A stretch of 64,000 bases of DNA from Galbitalea sp. SE-J8 (GTDB taxonomy: Bacteria; Actinomycetota; Actinomycetes; Actinomycetales; Microbacteriaceae). Made by a program: the position numbers and the translations under genes. Position 1 is the stretch's first letter. Each line of letters opens with the position of its first letter. Under the pieces are notes generated by a model that did not search any database, had not been told where the DNA came from, and saw nothing but the letters and a program-made list of their open reading frames with translations. The stretch spans positions 62,001 through 126,000 of the forward strand of contig NZ_JAUASV010000005.1 in the NCBI RefSeq assembly GCF_030345695.1, written 5' to 3'. Positions 23,694 to 32,164 of this stretch are shown here, piece after piece.

Positions 23694-24323
23694 TCAGAGC
23701 AGCCCGAGCTCCATCGCGCGGGTCACCGCGTGGGTGCGGTCGTTGACGCCGAGCTTCTCGAACGCGTGCAGCAGGTGCGTCTTCACGGTCGCCTCGCCGA
23801 TGAACAGCTGTCGCGCGATGGACGGGTTCGAGGCACCTCCGGCGACGAGTCGCAGGATCTCGAGCTCGCGCGGGCTCAGCGACACCGCGGGGGCGGCGGG
23901 CGGCGGCGCCGCGACCCGGCGCACGAGGGCGGCCGCGAGCGACGGCGCGAGCGCGACCTCGCCGCGGGCCACGGCACGGATGCCGGCGAGCACCTCCGCC
24001 TCGGGCGCCGCCTTGAGCAGGTAGCCGCTCGCGCCCGCCTCGATCGCGGACAGGATCGCGTCATCCGTCTCGTACGTCGTGAGCACGACGACCCGGATGC
24101 CGGGGCGCTCAGCCAGGATGCGCGCGGTCGCGGCGTCGCCGTCGAGCCCGGGCATCCGCAGGTCGGTGAGCACGAGGTCGGGGTCGAGGGCGAGGGCGCG
24201 CTCCACGAGCTCGTCGCCGGTCGCGGCCGTGCCGACGACCTCGATGTCGTCGGCGGAGTCGAGCAGCGCGACGATGCCGCCCCGCACGATCGGGTGGTCG
24301 TCGGCCACGAGCACCCGGATCAC
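23694..24323 (-). CDS. LuxR family response regulator (DesR-like)
   Basis: A 209-aa regulator. Receiver: DDHP near residues 8-11, phospho-acceptor Asp54 in VLTDLRMPGLDG, VLTTYETDD switch and YLLKAAP Lys. LuxR HTH at the C-terminus (LSPRELEILRLVAGGASNPS, then IARQLFIGEATVKTHLLHAF). Its GTG start overlaps the kinase stop by four bases. It is the last gene of a four-gene unit: ATPase, permease, kinase, regulator. The obvious target is the promoter of that exporter operon. Confidence 0.9.
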   Translation of the reverse strand: MIRVLVADDHPIVRGGIVALLDSADDIEVVGTAATGDELVERALALDPDLVLTDLRMPGLDGDAATARILAERPGIRVVVLTTYETDDAILSAIEAGASGYLLKAAPEAEVLAGIRAVARGEVALAPSLAAALVRRVAAPPPAAPAVSLSPRELEILRLVAGGASNPSIARQLFIGEATVKTHLLHAFEKLGVNDRTHAVTRAMELGLL

Positions 24324-25492
24324 GACGCCGCCCCCGGCAGCCGGATGCTCAGCGTCGTGCCGCGATCGCCCGAGGCCACGGCGAGCGAGCCGTGTACGAG
24401 GGCGAGCCGCTCGCGCATGCCCGGGAGGCCGAAGCCCGTCGAGACCGCGGACGCGTCGAAGCCGTGCCCGTCGTCGGCGACGGTGAGCTCGACGCCCGCG
24501 TCCGCGGTCACGCGCAGGGCGACGGATGCCGCTCCCGCGTGCGAGCGCACGTTCGCGAGCGCCTCCTGCGCGCAGCGCAGCAGCACGACCTCCGCGTCGC
24601 GGTCGAGCGCCGTGTCGACGCGCTCCGCGTCGACGGACACCCGGATGCCGGTCTCCCGCTCGAAGCGCGCCGCGAGCCGGCCCAGTGCGGCGCCGATCCC
24701 GCCCTCGAGCCCGGGGGATGCCGTCGCCGCGACGAGCGCGCGCGTCTCGCCGAGCGCGGCCCGCGCCGCCTCCTCGAGCAGGTCGAGCGTCGCGAGGGGG
24801 CCGGCGGTCTCCGGCGCGCCGGCGGCGTCCGCCGCGAGCTCGCGGCCGACCTCGCGCCGGGCGCGCTGGGCGAGCAGCACGACGCCCGCGAGGTCCTGGG
24901 CGACGGTGTCGTGCAGGTCGCGGGCGAGGCGCTCGCGCTCGGCGGTGACGCCCGCCTCGCGGTGCAGCGCGGCGACGGCCTCCTGCGAGGCGCGCAGCTC
25001 GTCGAGCAGGCGCCGGCGCTCCTCGCTCTGCCGCGCCATGCCGGAGATCCACGCGCCGAAGGCGAGGCTGAAGCCGAGCGAGATGAGCTCGATGACCACG
25101 GCCTGCGCGATCGAGCTCGCATCGGGCGGGTAGCTCACCGCCATGGCCACGCCGACGCTCGTCGCGAGCGCGAGGTTCGCGACGAGGATGCCGGTGCGGC
25201 GGTCGAGCTGGGTCCACACGAGCGGGAACGCGATGCACTGCACGGTCGCGAGCGACGGATGGGCGTACGTGATCGCGGCCGAGGCGACGACGACGATGAC
25301 GATGAACGCGATCGCGCCGGCCGAGTCCTCCGTGCTGCGGCGCCCGACGAGCAGCCAGCCCGTCACGAGCGCGGCCGCCGCCGATGCGCCGAGCGCGATG
25401 CGCCATCCGTCGGGCTGGATCGCGAGCAGCACGCCGACGCAGACGGCGGCGACCACCGCGACCGCCACCGTCCATCCGCGCGCCTCGGTCAC
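24320..25492 (-). CDS. Sensor histidine kinase (HisKA_3 type)
   Basis: A 390-aa kinase with six hydrophobic helices in residues 1-150. Next comes the canonical phospho-acceptor region RERLARDLHDTVAQDLAGVV, then N box EALANVRSHAG, G1 DDGHGFD and GLPGMRERL. This is the DesK/LiaS-like architecture that often senses membrane or cell-wall stress within the lipid bilayer. It starts (GTG 25492) directly at the permease stop and overlaps the response regulator by four bases, so all four genes should be co-expressed. The signal is probably linked to the substrate of the adjacent exporter (inference). Confidence 0.9.
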   Translation of the reverse strand: MTEARGWTVAVAVVAAVCVGVLLAIQPDGWRIALGASAAAALVTGWLLVGRRSTEDSAGAIAFIVIVVVASAAITYAHPSLATVQCIAFPLVWTQLDRRTGILVANLALATSVGVAMAVSYPPDASSIAQAVVIELISLGFSLAFGAWISGMARQSEERRRLLDELRASQEAVAALHREAGVTAERERLARDLHDTVAQDLAGVVLLAQRARREVGRELAADAAGAPETAGPLATLDLLEEAARAALGETRALVAATASPGLEGGIGAALGRLAARFERETGIRVSVDAERVDTALDRDAEVVLLRCAQEALANVRSHAGAASVALRVTADAGVELTVADDGHGFDASAVSTGFGLPGMRERLALVHGSLAVASGDRGTTLSIRLPGAAS

Positions 25493-26359
25493 TCAGCCAT
25501 CCTTGCGGATCCAGCGGAACGTGATCCGGCAGAGCACGAGACCGGCGACGAGCCAGACGCCCGTGACGATCGCGGCCTCCGGCAGCTGCCACGAGCCGCT
25601 GGCCTCCGCGCTCTCGAACGCCGACGGCAGGAACACGCTGCGCATGCCCTGCGCGAGCCACTTGAGCGGGAACACGCTCGCGACGTTCTGCAGCCAGCCC
25701 GGCAGCTGCGAGAACTGCAGGTAGATGCCCGAGATGAACTGCAGCACGAGCGTGATCGGGATGATGACCGCCGTCGCACTGCGACCGGAGCGCGGGATGC
25801 CGGACAGCGCGATCCCGAGCACCGCGGATGTCGCGACGCCGAGCACGAACACCCACGCGAAGGTGAGCCAGCTCGCGGCATCCGCCGGCAGCTCGACCCC
25901 GAACGCGAACCGTGCGACGAGCAGGATGAGGGCGGCCTGCAGCGTCGCGGTCACGAGCACCTGGCCGATCTTGCCGATGAAGTAGCTCACCACCGGCAGG
26001 GGGGTGCCCGCGAGGCGCTTGAGCGTGCCGTCGCTCTTCTCCTGCGCGATGTCGGTCGCCATGTTCTGCAGGCCGGACAGCAGCACGCCCGCGGCGAGCA
26101 TGGCCGGCAGGTAGAACCGGGCCGCGGAGACCCCGGGCCCGAACGGCTGCTCGCTGAACGCCACCGAGAAGATCGTCAGCAGCACGAGCGGGAACAGGAA
26201 GGTGAAGAACACCGTGTCGCCCTGCCGGAAGTAGCTGCGCACCTCGTACCGGGCGCGGGCGAGCCCGAGCCGGACGGTGCGCACCCCCGCCGGCTGCGCG
26301 GGCGTCGCGGAGCCCGCGCCGGCGCCGTCTCGACGCCCCGTCGTCGTGTCGTCGCTCAT
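25493..26359 (-). CDS. ABC-2 type transporter permease
   Basis: A 288-aa permease. After a flexible, Gly/Ala-rich N-terminus come six helices with the ABC-2 coupling segment (ATDIAQEKSDGTLKRLAGTP) and ISGIYLQFSQLPGWLQNVAS near the end. It is a single permease, so it would function as a homodimer with the ATPase encoded just upstream (four-base overlap at 26356-26359). Genes for a kinase and regulator follow directly, the layout of antibiotic- or lipid-responsive export modules. Confidence 0.87.
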   Translation of the reverse strand: MSDDTTTGRRDGAGAGSATPAQPAGVRTVRLGLARARYEVRSYFRQGDTVFFTFLFPLVLLTIFSVAFSEQPFGPGVSAARFYLPAMLAAGVLLSGLQNMATDIAQEKSDGTLKRLAGTPLPVVSYFIGKIGQVLVTATLQAALILLVARFAFGVELPADAASWLTFAWVFVLGVATSAVLGIALSGIPRSGRSATAVIIPITLVLQFISGIYLQFSQLPGWLQNVASVFPLKWLAQGMRSVFLPSAFESAEASGSWQLPEAAIVTGVWLVAGLVLCRITFRWIRKDG

Positions 26360-27231
26360 CGCGCGTCCTCCCGTTCTGCGCTGTCGGTCTCGGGTTCGCC
26401 GACGAGGCCGAGGTAGATGTCCTCGAGGCTCGGGCGCACGATCTCGAGCTCGGACGGCTCCGCGCCGCCGTTCTCCGCGAGGAGCCGGGCGACGAGCGCA
26501 CCCGGCTCGTCGGTGCGCACGGCGCGGTCGCCGGCATCCGTCCGCCAGCGCACGATCGGGACCCGCGCGGTCGGCCCGCCGAGCTCGTCGAGCGGGCCGA
26601 GGGCGAGCATCCGCCCGTTCGCGATGACGCCCGCGCGGGTCGCGAGCTGCGCGGCCTCGTCGAGGTAGTGCGTCGTGAGCAGGATCGAGGTGCCCTCGGC
26701 CTGCAGCTGACGGATGAGGTCCCAGAACGCGCGCCTGGCCTGCGGGTCGAACCCCGTCGTCGGCTCGTCGAGGAAGAGCAGCTCGGGCCGGCCGATGATG
26801 CCGAGGGCGACGTCGACCCGGCGGCGCTGGCCGCCGGAGAGTCGCGAGATGCGGCTGCGCGCCTTGTCGGCGAGGCCGACCGCGGCGATCACCTCGTCGA
26901 CGTCCCGGGGGTGCGCGTAGTAGCCGGCGAACTGCGCGAGCTGCTCGCGCACCGTCGCCGAGCCGGTCTCGCCGGTGGACTGCAGCACGATGCCGAGCCG
27001 CGCCTTCCAGTCGAGGCCGCCGTGCGCCGGGTCGACCCCGAGCACGCTCACCTCGCCGCCCGTGCGGTCGCGGTAGCCCTCGAGGATCTCGATGGTCGTG
27101 GACTTGCCGGCCCCGTTCGGGCCGAGCAGCGCGAAGGTCTCCCCGCGCTCGATCGTGAAGCTCACGTCCTCGACGGCCGGGTGCTCCCCGTAGCTCTTGC
27201 GGAGGTTCCGCACGCTGACGACTGATTCCAT
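26356..27231 (-). CDS. ABC transporter ATP-binding protein
   Basis: A 291-aa ATPase: Walker A GPNGAGKST, Q-loop VLQSTGETG, signature LSGGQRRRVDVALGI, Walker B LLFLDEPTTGFDP, switch His in TTHYLDEAAQL, and a C-terminal tail of about 70 residues. It drives the ABC-2 permease next to it. It starts at ATG 27231. The region upstream holds the remnants of a broken gene pair, so the operon promoter must lie within about 27232-27320. Confidence 0.92.
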   Translation of the reverse strand: MESVVSVRNLRKSYGEHPAVEDVSFTIERGETFALLGPNGAGKSTTIEILEGYRDRTGGEVSVLGVDPAHGGLDWKARLGIVLQSTGETGSATVREQLAQFAGYYAHPRDVDEVIAAVGLADKARSRISRLSGGQRRRVDVALGIIGRPELLFLDEPTTGFDPQARRAFWDLIRQLQAEGTSILLTTHYLDEAAQLATRAGVIANGRMLALGPLDELGGPTARVPIVRWRTDAGDRAVRTDEPGALVARLLAENGGAEPSELEIVRPSLEDIYLGLVGEPETDSAEREDAR

Positions 27232-27320
27232 GCCCTCAGCGTGCCCGGGTGCCGGCACGGGCGGCAGCCCCCATCCGTTCGACCCGCCCTCCACCGACCG
27301 GTGGACCCGGGGGCCGGGAT

Positions 27321-27425
27321 TCAGGGGCGCTGGGTGCGCCGCAGGAGCGCGAGCAGGCCCTGCAGCAGGATGAATCCGCCCACCACGAGCGCCCCGACGA
27401 CGACCGCCCCGCCCCAGACCTGGAG
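27321..27425 (-). pseudogene. Remnant of a membrane protein C-terminus (uncertain)
   Basis: On the minus strand, 34 codons ending at 27321 read LQVWGGAVVVGALVVGGFIL and then LQGLLALLRRTQRP: one strong hydrophobic helix followed by a basic tail and a stop, like the end of a membrane protein. No convincing start lies upstream in frame; the only candidate GTG would begin inside the truncated response regulator on the other strand. It may be what is left of a deleted gene. A small single-helix protein is the alternative. Confidence 0.3.
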
Positions 27426-27433
27426 GCTCCCGC

Positions 27434-28009
27434 ATGACGCGCGTGCTCATCGTCGACGACCACTCGATCTTCCGCTCGGGACTGCGCGCCGACCTGGACG
27501 CGGACCTCGAGGTGGTCGGCGAGGCCGGGGACGCGGATGCGGCGGTCGCCGCCATCGGGCGCCTCACCCCCGTGGTCGTGCTGCTCGACGTGCACCTGCC
27601 CGGCGGCGCCGGCGGGCGCGGGGCCGAGGTGGTGCGGCGGGTGGTCGCGGGTGCTGGTGCTGGTGCTGGTGCTGGTGCTGGTGCGGGTGCGGTGCGGTTT
27701 CTCGCCCTCTCGGTCTCCGACGCGGCGGAGGACGTCGTCGGCGTCATCCGGTCGGGCGCCCGCGGGTACATCACGAAGGGCTCGTCGGGGGCGGAGGTGT
27801 CTGCCGGGGTGCGGGCCGTGGCATCCGGGGACGCGGTGTTCTCGCCGCGCCTGGCGGGCATCGTGCTCGACGCGTTCGGCGCGGTCGCGGGGGAGCAGGC
27901 GTCGACCGACGACGAGCTCGACCGGCTCTCGGCGCGCGAGCGCGAGGCAAGCTGCTCTGACGACCAGCTGAGGGGTCGCATTCCGTCGGAATGGGGGAGC
28001 GGATATTGA
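27434..28009 (+). pseudogene. Truncated LuxR-type response regulator lacking its HTH
   Basis: The receiver domain is intact: MTRVLIVDDHSIFRSGLRAD, phospho-acceptor Asp in VLLDVHLPGG, ALSVSDA and YITKG. The start has GGAGG nine bases before the ATG. The LuxR HTH begins normally (LDRLSAREREA) but breaks at about 27945 and continues as unrelated SCSDDQLRGRIPSEWGSGY to a stop at 28009. The DNA-binding helices are missing and no partner kinase is adjacent. A run of alternating Ala-Gly, encoded by a GGTGCT repeat, interrupts the receiver. It is likely a deletion scar; it might still be phosphorylated but cannot bind DNA in the usual way. Confidence 0.7.
27650..27691 (+). repeat. GGTGCT hexanucleotide repeat
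   Basis: Five perfect GGTGCT units (27650-27679), then two GGTGCG units (27680-27691). They encode a Gly-Ala run inside the receiver domain of the truncated response regulator. Because the unit is six bases, copy-number change would lengthen or shorten the protein in frame. Confidence 0.85.
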
Positions 28010-28059
28010 CCGGATGCGTCCCCTCAGCGGCGAGCGATGGCGCTCCGACGGCGAGCGTG

Positions 28060-28080
28060 TAGTATGCAACTTGTATACAA
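28060..28080 (+). promoter_or_regulatory. GntR-type operator overlapping its promoter
   Basis: A perfect palindrome TTGTATACAA (28071-28080) lies five bases after a -10-like TAGTAT (28060-28065) and just before the GGAGG of the GntR gene. TnGTnTACnA-type sequences are the known operator class of FadR/FCD-subfamily GntR regulators. Autorepression is likely. Confidence 0.7.
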
Positions 28081-28090
28081 GGAGGAACGG

Positions 28091-28726
28091 ATGCCGGCCA
28101 CGAGCGAGTCCGCGGCGAGTCGTGCCTATGCGTCCATGCGCGCGCGCATCCTCGACGGCGAGCTGCCGGGCGGCTCCCTCGTGAGCGAGAACGAGATCGC
28201 CGCGCAGCTCGGGGTGAGCCGCACGCCGGTGCGCGAGGCGTTCCATCGGCTGCAGACCGAGGGCTGGATGCAGCTCTACCCGAAGCGCGGAGCGGTCGTC
28301 GTGCCGATCGGCCGGCGCGAGGCCCGCGACGTGCTCGAGGCACGCCGCGTGATCGAGGAGTGGGCGGCATCCGGCCTCGACGACGCGGCGCGGGCGGCCC
28401 TCGCGGAACGCCTCGTCGAGCTCGCCGACGAGCAGGAGCGCGTCGCGGGCACGCGTGACCTCGACGAGTTCGCGCGCCTCGACGCCAGGTTCCACCAGGA
28501 GATCGTCGACGCCGGCGGCAACGACGTGCTCTCCGCGGTGTACCGCGGGTTCGACGACCGGCAGCGGCGGATGACGTCCCGGGCCGTCGCCGCCGAGCCG
28601 GCACGCCTGGACCGGGTGGTCGAGCAGCACCGCCGGCTGGCGGCCGCGCTCGGCGCCGGGAGCACGTTCGCCGAGGTGCTCGAGCGGCACTTCGCGGACA
28701 TCCACCGCGAGCTCACCGCGGACTAG
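28091..28726 (+). CDS. GntR family regulator, FadR/FCD type
   Basis: A 211-aa regulator. The winged helix (AYASMRARILDGELPGGSLV, then SENEIAAQLGVSRTPVREAF) is GntR. The helical C-terminal domain is FCD-like, with potential metal-binding residues (DLDEFARLDARFHQEIVDAG and VVEQHRRLAAAL giving Asp, His, His). FCD regulators usually sense small carboxylic acids. ATG at 28091 is preceded by GGAGG and by a matching palindromic operator. The MFS gene 178 bp downstream on the same strand is its likely target. Confidence 0.88.
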   Translation: MPATSESAASRAYASMRARILDGELPGGSLVSENEIAAQLGVSRTPVREAFHRLQTEGWMQLYPKRGAVVVPIGRREARDVLEARRVIEEWAASGLDDAARAALAERLVELADEQERVAGTRDLDEFARLDARFHQEIVDAGGNDVLSAVYRGFDDRQRRMTSRAVAAEPARLDRVVEQHRRLAAALGAGSTFAEVLERHFADIHRELTAD

Positions 28727-28736
28727 CGCGAGCGCG

Positions 28737-28890
28737 CAGCACGACTGCCGCACGGCGCGACCGGCACGCAGCACGACCAACACAGCACCCGACCAGCACG
28801 CAGCACGACCAACGCAGCGACCAGCACGCAGCGTGACCAACGCAGCACGACCAGCACCCAGCACGACCAGCGCGGCACCCGACCACGACG
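28737..28890 (+). repeat. Degenerate CAGCACGACCA-type tandem repeat region
   Basis: The GntR-MFS gap is filled by imperfect repeats of a roughly 30-bp unit built from CAGCACGACCA and ACGCAGC (for example GCAGCACGACCAACACAGCA, then CCCGACCAGCACGCAGC). It has no long ORF of its own. It directly precedes the AAGGAGAA ribosome-binding site of the MFS gene, so it forms the 5' leader if the two genes are co-transcribed. Confidence 0.6.
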
Positions 28891-28904
28891 AAGGAGAACG
28901 ACCG

Positions 28905-30185
28905 GTGACGGCCGATACAGGCACCGTTCCCGTGCGGAGCGTCCGCTCCGCCGCCCCAGCGCGGGGCCGCATCCGTCCGCGAGGCCGGACCGGCCCGCGC
29001 GCCTGGCTCGGGGGCGCCGCGGCGCTCGTCGCGGTGGGTTGGGGCGGCAACGAGTTCACCCCGCTGCTCGTGCTGTACCGGCAGGCGGACGGCCTGACGG
29101 CGCTCGCGGTCGACGTGCTGCTCGGCGTGTACGTGCTCGGCATCGTCCCGGGTCTGCTGCTCGGCGGACCGCTGTCCGACCGCTACGGCCGCCGGCCGTT
29201 CATGCACGTCGCGGCGGCACTGTGCGTGCTCGGGTCGGGCGTGCTCGCGCTCGGCGATCTGTTCCCCGGCGCGCTGCTCGCGGGACGCCTGCTCTCGGGC
29301 CTCGCCCTCGGCGTCGTGATGGCGGTCGGCACGAGCTGGGTGAAGGAGCTCTCCGAGCCGCCGTTCGACCCGCGCGGCACGTCCGGTGCGGGGGCGCGGC
29401 GGGCATCCCTCGCCCTCACCGTGGGGTTCGGCACGGGCGCGGTCGCCGCGGCACTGCTCGCGCAGTTCTCGCCGCTGCCGGAGGTGCTGCCCTACGCCGT
29501 GAACGTCGTGGCGACGCTCGCGGCGTGGGCGCTCCTGTCCGCGTCGCCCGAGACGCGGGCCCGGTCCGCCGCGCCCGGGCGGCTCCGCGACGACCTGCGG
29601 GTGCCGGCCGCACGGCACCGCCGCTTCCTCTTCGTGGTCGTGCCCATGGCGCCCTGGGTGTTCGGCTCGGCGGCGAGCGCCTACGCCGTGCTGCCGGTGG
29701 TGCTGTCGTGGCGGATGCCGGGGTTCGGCGTCGGCGCGGCCGGCCTGTTCTGCTTCGTGGCGATCGGCGCGGGCGTGCTCAGCCAGCAGGCGGCGAAGCG
29801 CATCGACTCGCCGCACTCGGCGCGCGCGATCGTCGTCGCACTCGCGGTCGCCGCGCTCGGCATGGGGCTCGCGGCGGTGGCGGCGTTCGCGGCGAGCGTC
29901 GCGATCGGGCTCGTCGCGGCCGCGGCCCTCGGCGCGGCCTACGGCCTGCTGCTCGTCTCGGGGCTGCTCGAGGTGCAGCGCATCGCCGGCCCGGACGACC
30001 TCGCCGGGCTCACCGCCGTCTACTACTCGATCAGCTACCTGGGCTTCTTCGTGCCGGCCGCGCTCGCGATCGCATCCGTCGCCTGGGGCTACCCGGCGCT
30101 GTTCCTCGTCGGCGTGGTGGCCGCCGCGATCTGCTGCGGCGTCGTCGCGCTCCGCTACCGCGCGCACCTGCCGCTGCCGCGCTGA
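28905..30185 (+). CDS. MFS transporter
   Basis: A 426-aa membrane protein with about 12 helices. Motif A is clear between helices 2 and 3 (GGPLSDRYGRRPFMH), and KRIDSPHSARAIVVALAV marks the second half. The N-terminal 45 residues are basic and disordered (VRSVRSAAPARGRIRPRGRT). GTG at 28905 is the start because AAGGAGAA lies about eight bases before it. The GntR/FCD regulator upstream suggests a substrate related to a carboxylate or similar small metabolite, but this is inference. It is convergent with aspC. Confidence 0.8.
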   Translation: MTADTGTVPVRSVRSAAPARGRIRPRGRTGPRAWLGGAAALVAVGWGGNEFTPLLVLYRQADGLTALAVDVLLGVYVLGIVPGLLLGGPLSDRYGRRPFMHVAAALCVLGSGVLALGDLFPGALLAGRLLSGLALGVVMAVGTSWVKELSEPPFDPRGTSGAGARRASLALTVGFGTGAVAAALLAQFSPLPEVLPYAVNVVATLAAWALLSASPETRARSAAPGRLRDDLRVPAARHRRFLFVVVPMAPWVFGSAASAYAVLPVVLSWRMPGFGVGAAGLFCFVAIGAGVLSQQAAKRIDSPHSARAIVVALAVAALGMGLAAVAAFAASVAIGLVAAAALGAAYGLLLVSGLLEVQRIAGPDDLAGLTAVYYSISYLGFFVPAALAIASVAWGYPALFLVGVVAAAICCGVVALRYRAHLPLPR

Positions 30186-30264
30186 CGAGCGCCCGGCAGC
30201 GGCCGCGCGCACCTGCCCCGGCCGCGCCGACGGCCGCGCAGCGGGCGATCCGGCGGCACGGCGA

Positions 30265-31464
30265 TCAGGCGAAGAGCCGCTGCAGGCGTGCGACGCCCTC
30301 GAGCAGGTCGTCGTCGCCGAGGGCGTACGAGAGCCGCAGGTAGCCCGAGGGCCCGAACGCCTCGCCCGGCACCACGGCGACCTCGGCCTGCTCGAGGATG
30401 AGGTCGGCGAGCTCGAGCGTCGTGGTCGGGGTGACGCCGCCCCAGCTGCGGCCGAGCAGGCCGCGCACGTCGGGGTAGACGTAGAACGCGCCGTGCGGCG
30501 TCGGGCAGATCACGCCGTCGATCGCGGAGAGTCCCGCGACGATGAGCCTGCGACGCCGGTCGAACGCGTCGCGCATGACGGATGCCGACTCCTGCGGCCC
30601 GGTGAGCGCGGCGATCGCGGCGCGCTGCGACACGTTCGAGACGTTGGACGAGAGGTGCGACTGCAGGTTCGCGGCGCCGGCGATCGCGTCGGCCGGGCCG
30701 ATCATCCAGCCGACCCGCCATCCGGTCATGGCGTAGGTCTTCGCGACGCCGTTGACGAGGATCGTCTGCGCGGCGAGCTCCGGCACGGCCTGCACGATGG
30801 AGACCGCGGTCACGCCGTCGTAGGTCAGGTTCTGGTAGATCTCGTCCGAGACCACCCAGACGCCGTGCTCGAGCGCCCAGCGGCCGATCGCCTCCGTCTC
30901 GGCGGGCGTGTACACGGCGCCGGTCGGGTTCGACGGCGACACGAACACGAGCAGCTTGGTGCGCTCCGTGCGGGCCGCCTCGAGCTGCTCGACCGTGACC
31001 TTGTACTCCTGGCCGGCACCCGCGAACACCTCGACGGGCACGCCGCCGGCGAGCTTGATCGCCTCGGGGTAGGTCGTCCAGTACGGCGCGGGCAGCAGCG
31101 CCTCGTCGCCGTCGTCGAGCAGCGTCGCGAACGCCTGGTACACCGCCTGCTTGCCGCCGTTGGTGACGATCACCTGCGATGCGGGCACGGCGAGCCCGCT
31201 GTCGCGCAGCGTCTTGGCGGCGATCGCCTCGCGCAGCTCCGGCAGGCCGGCGGCGGGCGTGTACCGGTAGTTCTTCGGATCGAGCACCGCAGCGGATGCC
31301 GCCTCGACGATGTGCGCGGGCGTCGCGAAGTCCGGCTCTCCCGCCGCGTAGGAGATGACCGGCCGGCCGGCCGCCTTCAGTGCCTTCGCCTTCGCGTCGA
31401 CCTTGAGGGTCGCGGACTCGGCGATGGCGGCGATGCGGGAGGAGATGCGGTGGGGGCTCGGCAC
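30265..31464 (-). CDS. aspC: Aspartate aminotransferase (class I, subgroup Ib)
   Basis: A 399-aa PLP enzyme that interconverts aspartate plus 2-oxoglutarate and oxaloacetate plus glutamate. Motifs: [10 protein letters not shown] near 40-50, substrate-binding [18 protein letters not shown], the PLP Lys at about 242 in [16 protein letters not shown] (with Ala in place of the more usual Ser before Lys), and YLRLSYAL with the carboxylate-binding Arg. GTG at 31464 is chosen because the 27 codons upstream do not look like protein. The position next to tRNA-Trp, secE and nusG is the standard actinobacterial order. A related transaminase activity is possible. Confidence 0.88.
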   Translation of the reverse strand: MPSPHRISSRIAAIAESATLKVDAKAKALKAAGRPVISYAAGEPDFATPAHIVEAASAAVLDPKNYRYTPAAGLPELREAIAAKTLRDSGLAVPASQVIVTNGGKQAVYQAFATLLDDGDEALLPAPYWTTYPEAIKLAGGVPVEVFAGAGQEYKVTVEQLEAARTERTKLLVFVSPSNPTGAVYTPAETEAIGRWALEHGVWVVSDEIYQNLTYDGVTAVSIVQAVPELAAQTILVNGVAKTYAMTGWRVGWMIGPADAIAGAANLQSHLSSNVSNVSQRAAIAALTGPQESASVMRDAFDRRRRLIVAGLSAIDGVICPTPHGAFYVYPDVRGLLGRSWGGVTPTTTLELADLILEQAEVAVVPGEAFGPSGYLRLSYALGDDDLLEGVARLQRLFA

Positions 31465-31637
31465 GACGTCCAGCGTACCGGCGCCGAATTCCCCGGCCCG
31501 GCCGGATGACGTACACTCGACTGAAGTGGTGGGGAGCACCAAGCTTCGCCGTGCCCGCTAACCGGCGATGAACGTTGGTCGGCGGCGCACGGTCGCGCGG
31601 AACTCCTCCCCTCGGCGGTCCGGCCATCCGGGCGCCT

Positions 31638-31710
<73 letters not shown>

Positions 31711-31834
31711 CAGGGCCGTGTTCGAATGGACGCGGTGTTCGAGTGAACGCGGTTCGGCATCCGTGCGGATGCCGGCCGGTGATCTCGGATGACAAGTGAT
31801 CCGAACGACGAAACTGTCGGAAGGTTGGACGAGA

Positions 31835-32110
31835 GTGGCACGCAAGATCATCGACGAGCCCAGTGAGGACGTCGTCGCCAACGCGCGGAAGGATCGCGCC
31901 GAACGGCGCAACCCGTTCGCGCGGGTCGCCCTGTTCATCCGCCAGGTCATCGCCGAGCTGCGCAAGGTCGTCACGCCGACGCGGCGGGAACTTGTGAGCT
32001 TCACGCTCGTGGTGCTCGTCTTCGTCATCATCATGATGGCGATCGTCGGCGCGCTCGACTGGGTGTTCTCCCTCGCGGTGAACGTCGTCTTCGGCAGCAA
32101 CGAGCAGTAG
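31835..32110 (+). CDS. secE: Preprotein translocase subunit SecE
   Basis: A 91-aa, single-helix subunit of the SecYEG channel. The family region VALFIRQVIAELRKVVTPTR followed by RELVSFTLVVLVFVIIMMAI is unmistakable: amphipathic surface helix, the conserved Thr-Pro turn, then the transmembrane helix. Start is GTG at 31835 with GGAAGG about ten bases upstream; an earlier in-frame start at 31796 lacks a site. nusG follows 54 bp later and should be co-transcribed. Confidence 0.95.
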   Translation: MARKIIDEPSEDVVANARKDRAERRNPFARVALFIRQVIAELRKVVTPTRRELVSFTLVVLVFVIIMMAIVGALDWVFSLAVNVVFGSNEQ

Positions 32111-32164
32111 GGTCGCCCGGCGACCGGGCCGGTTCGCCGGCCCACACGAAATGGAATGAGAATC

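Noticed and set aside
27650-27691. Phase-variable switch
   Set aside because: The repeat unit is six bases, so slippage does not shift the frame.
31789-31834. ATG at 31789 as secE start
   Set aside because: It is in a different frame from SecE; GTG 31835 gives the correct protein.
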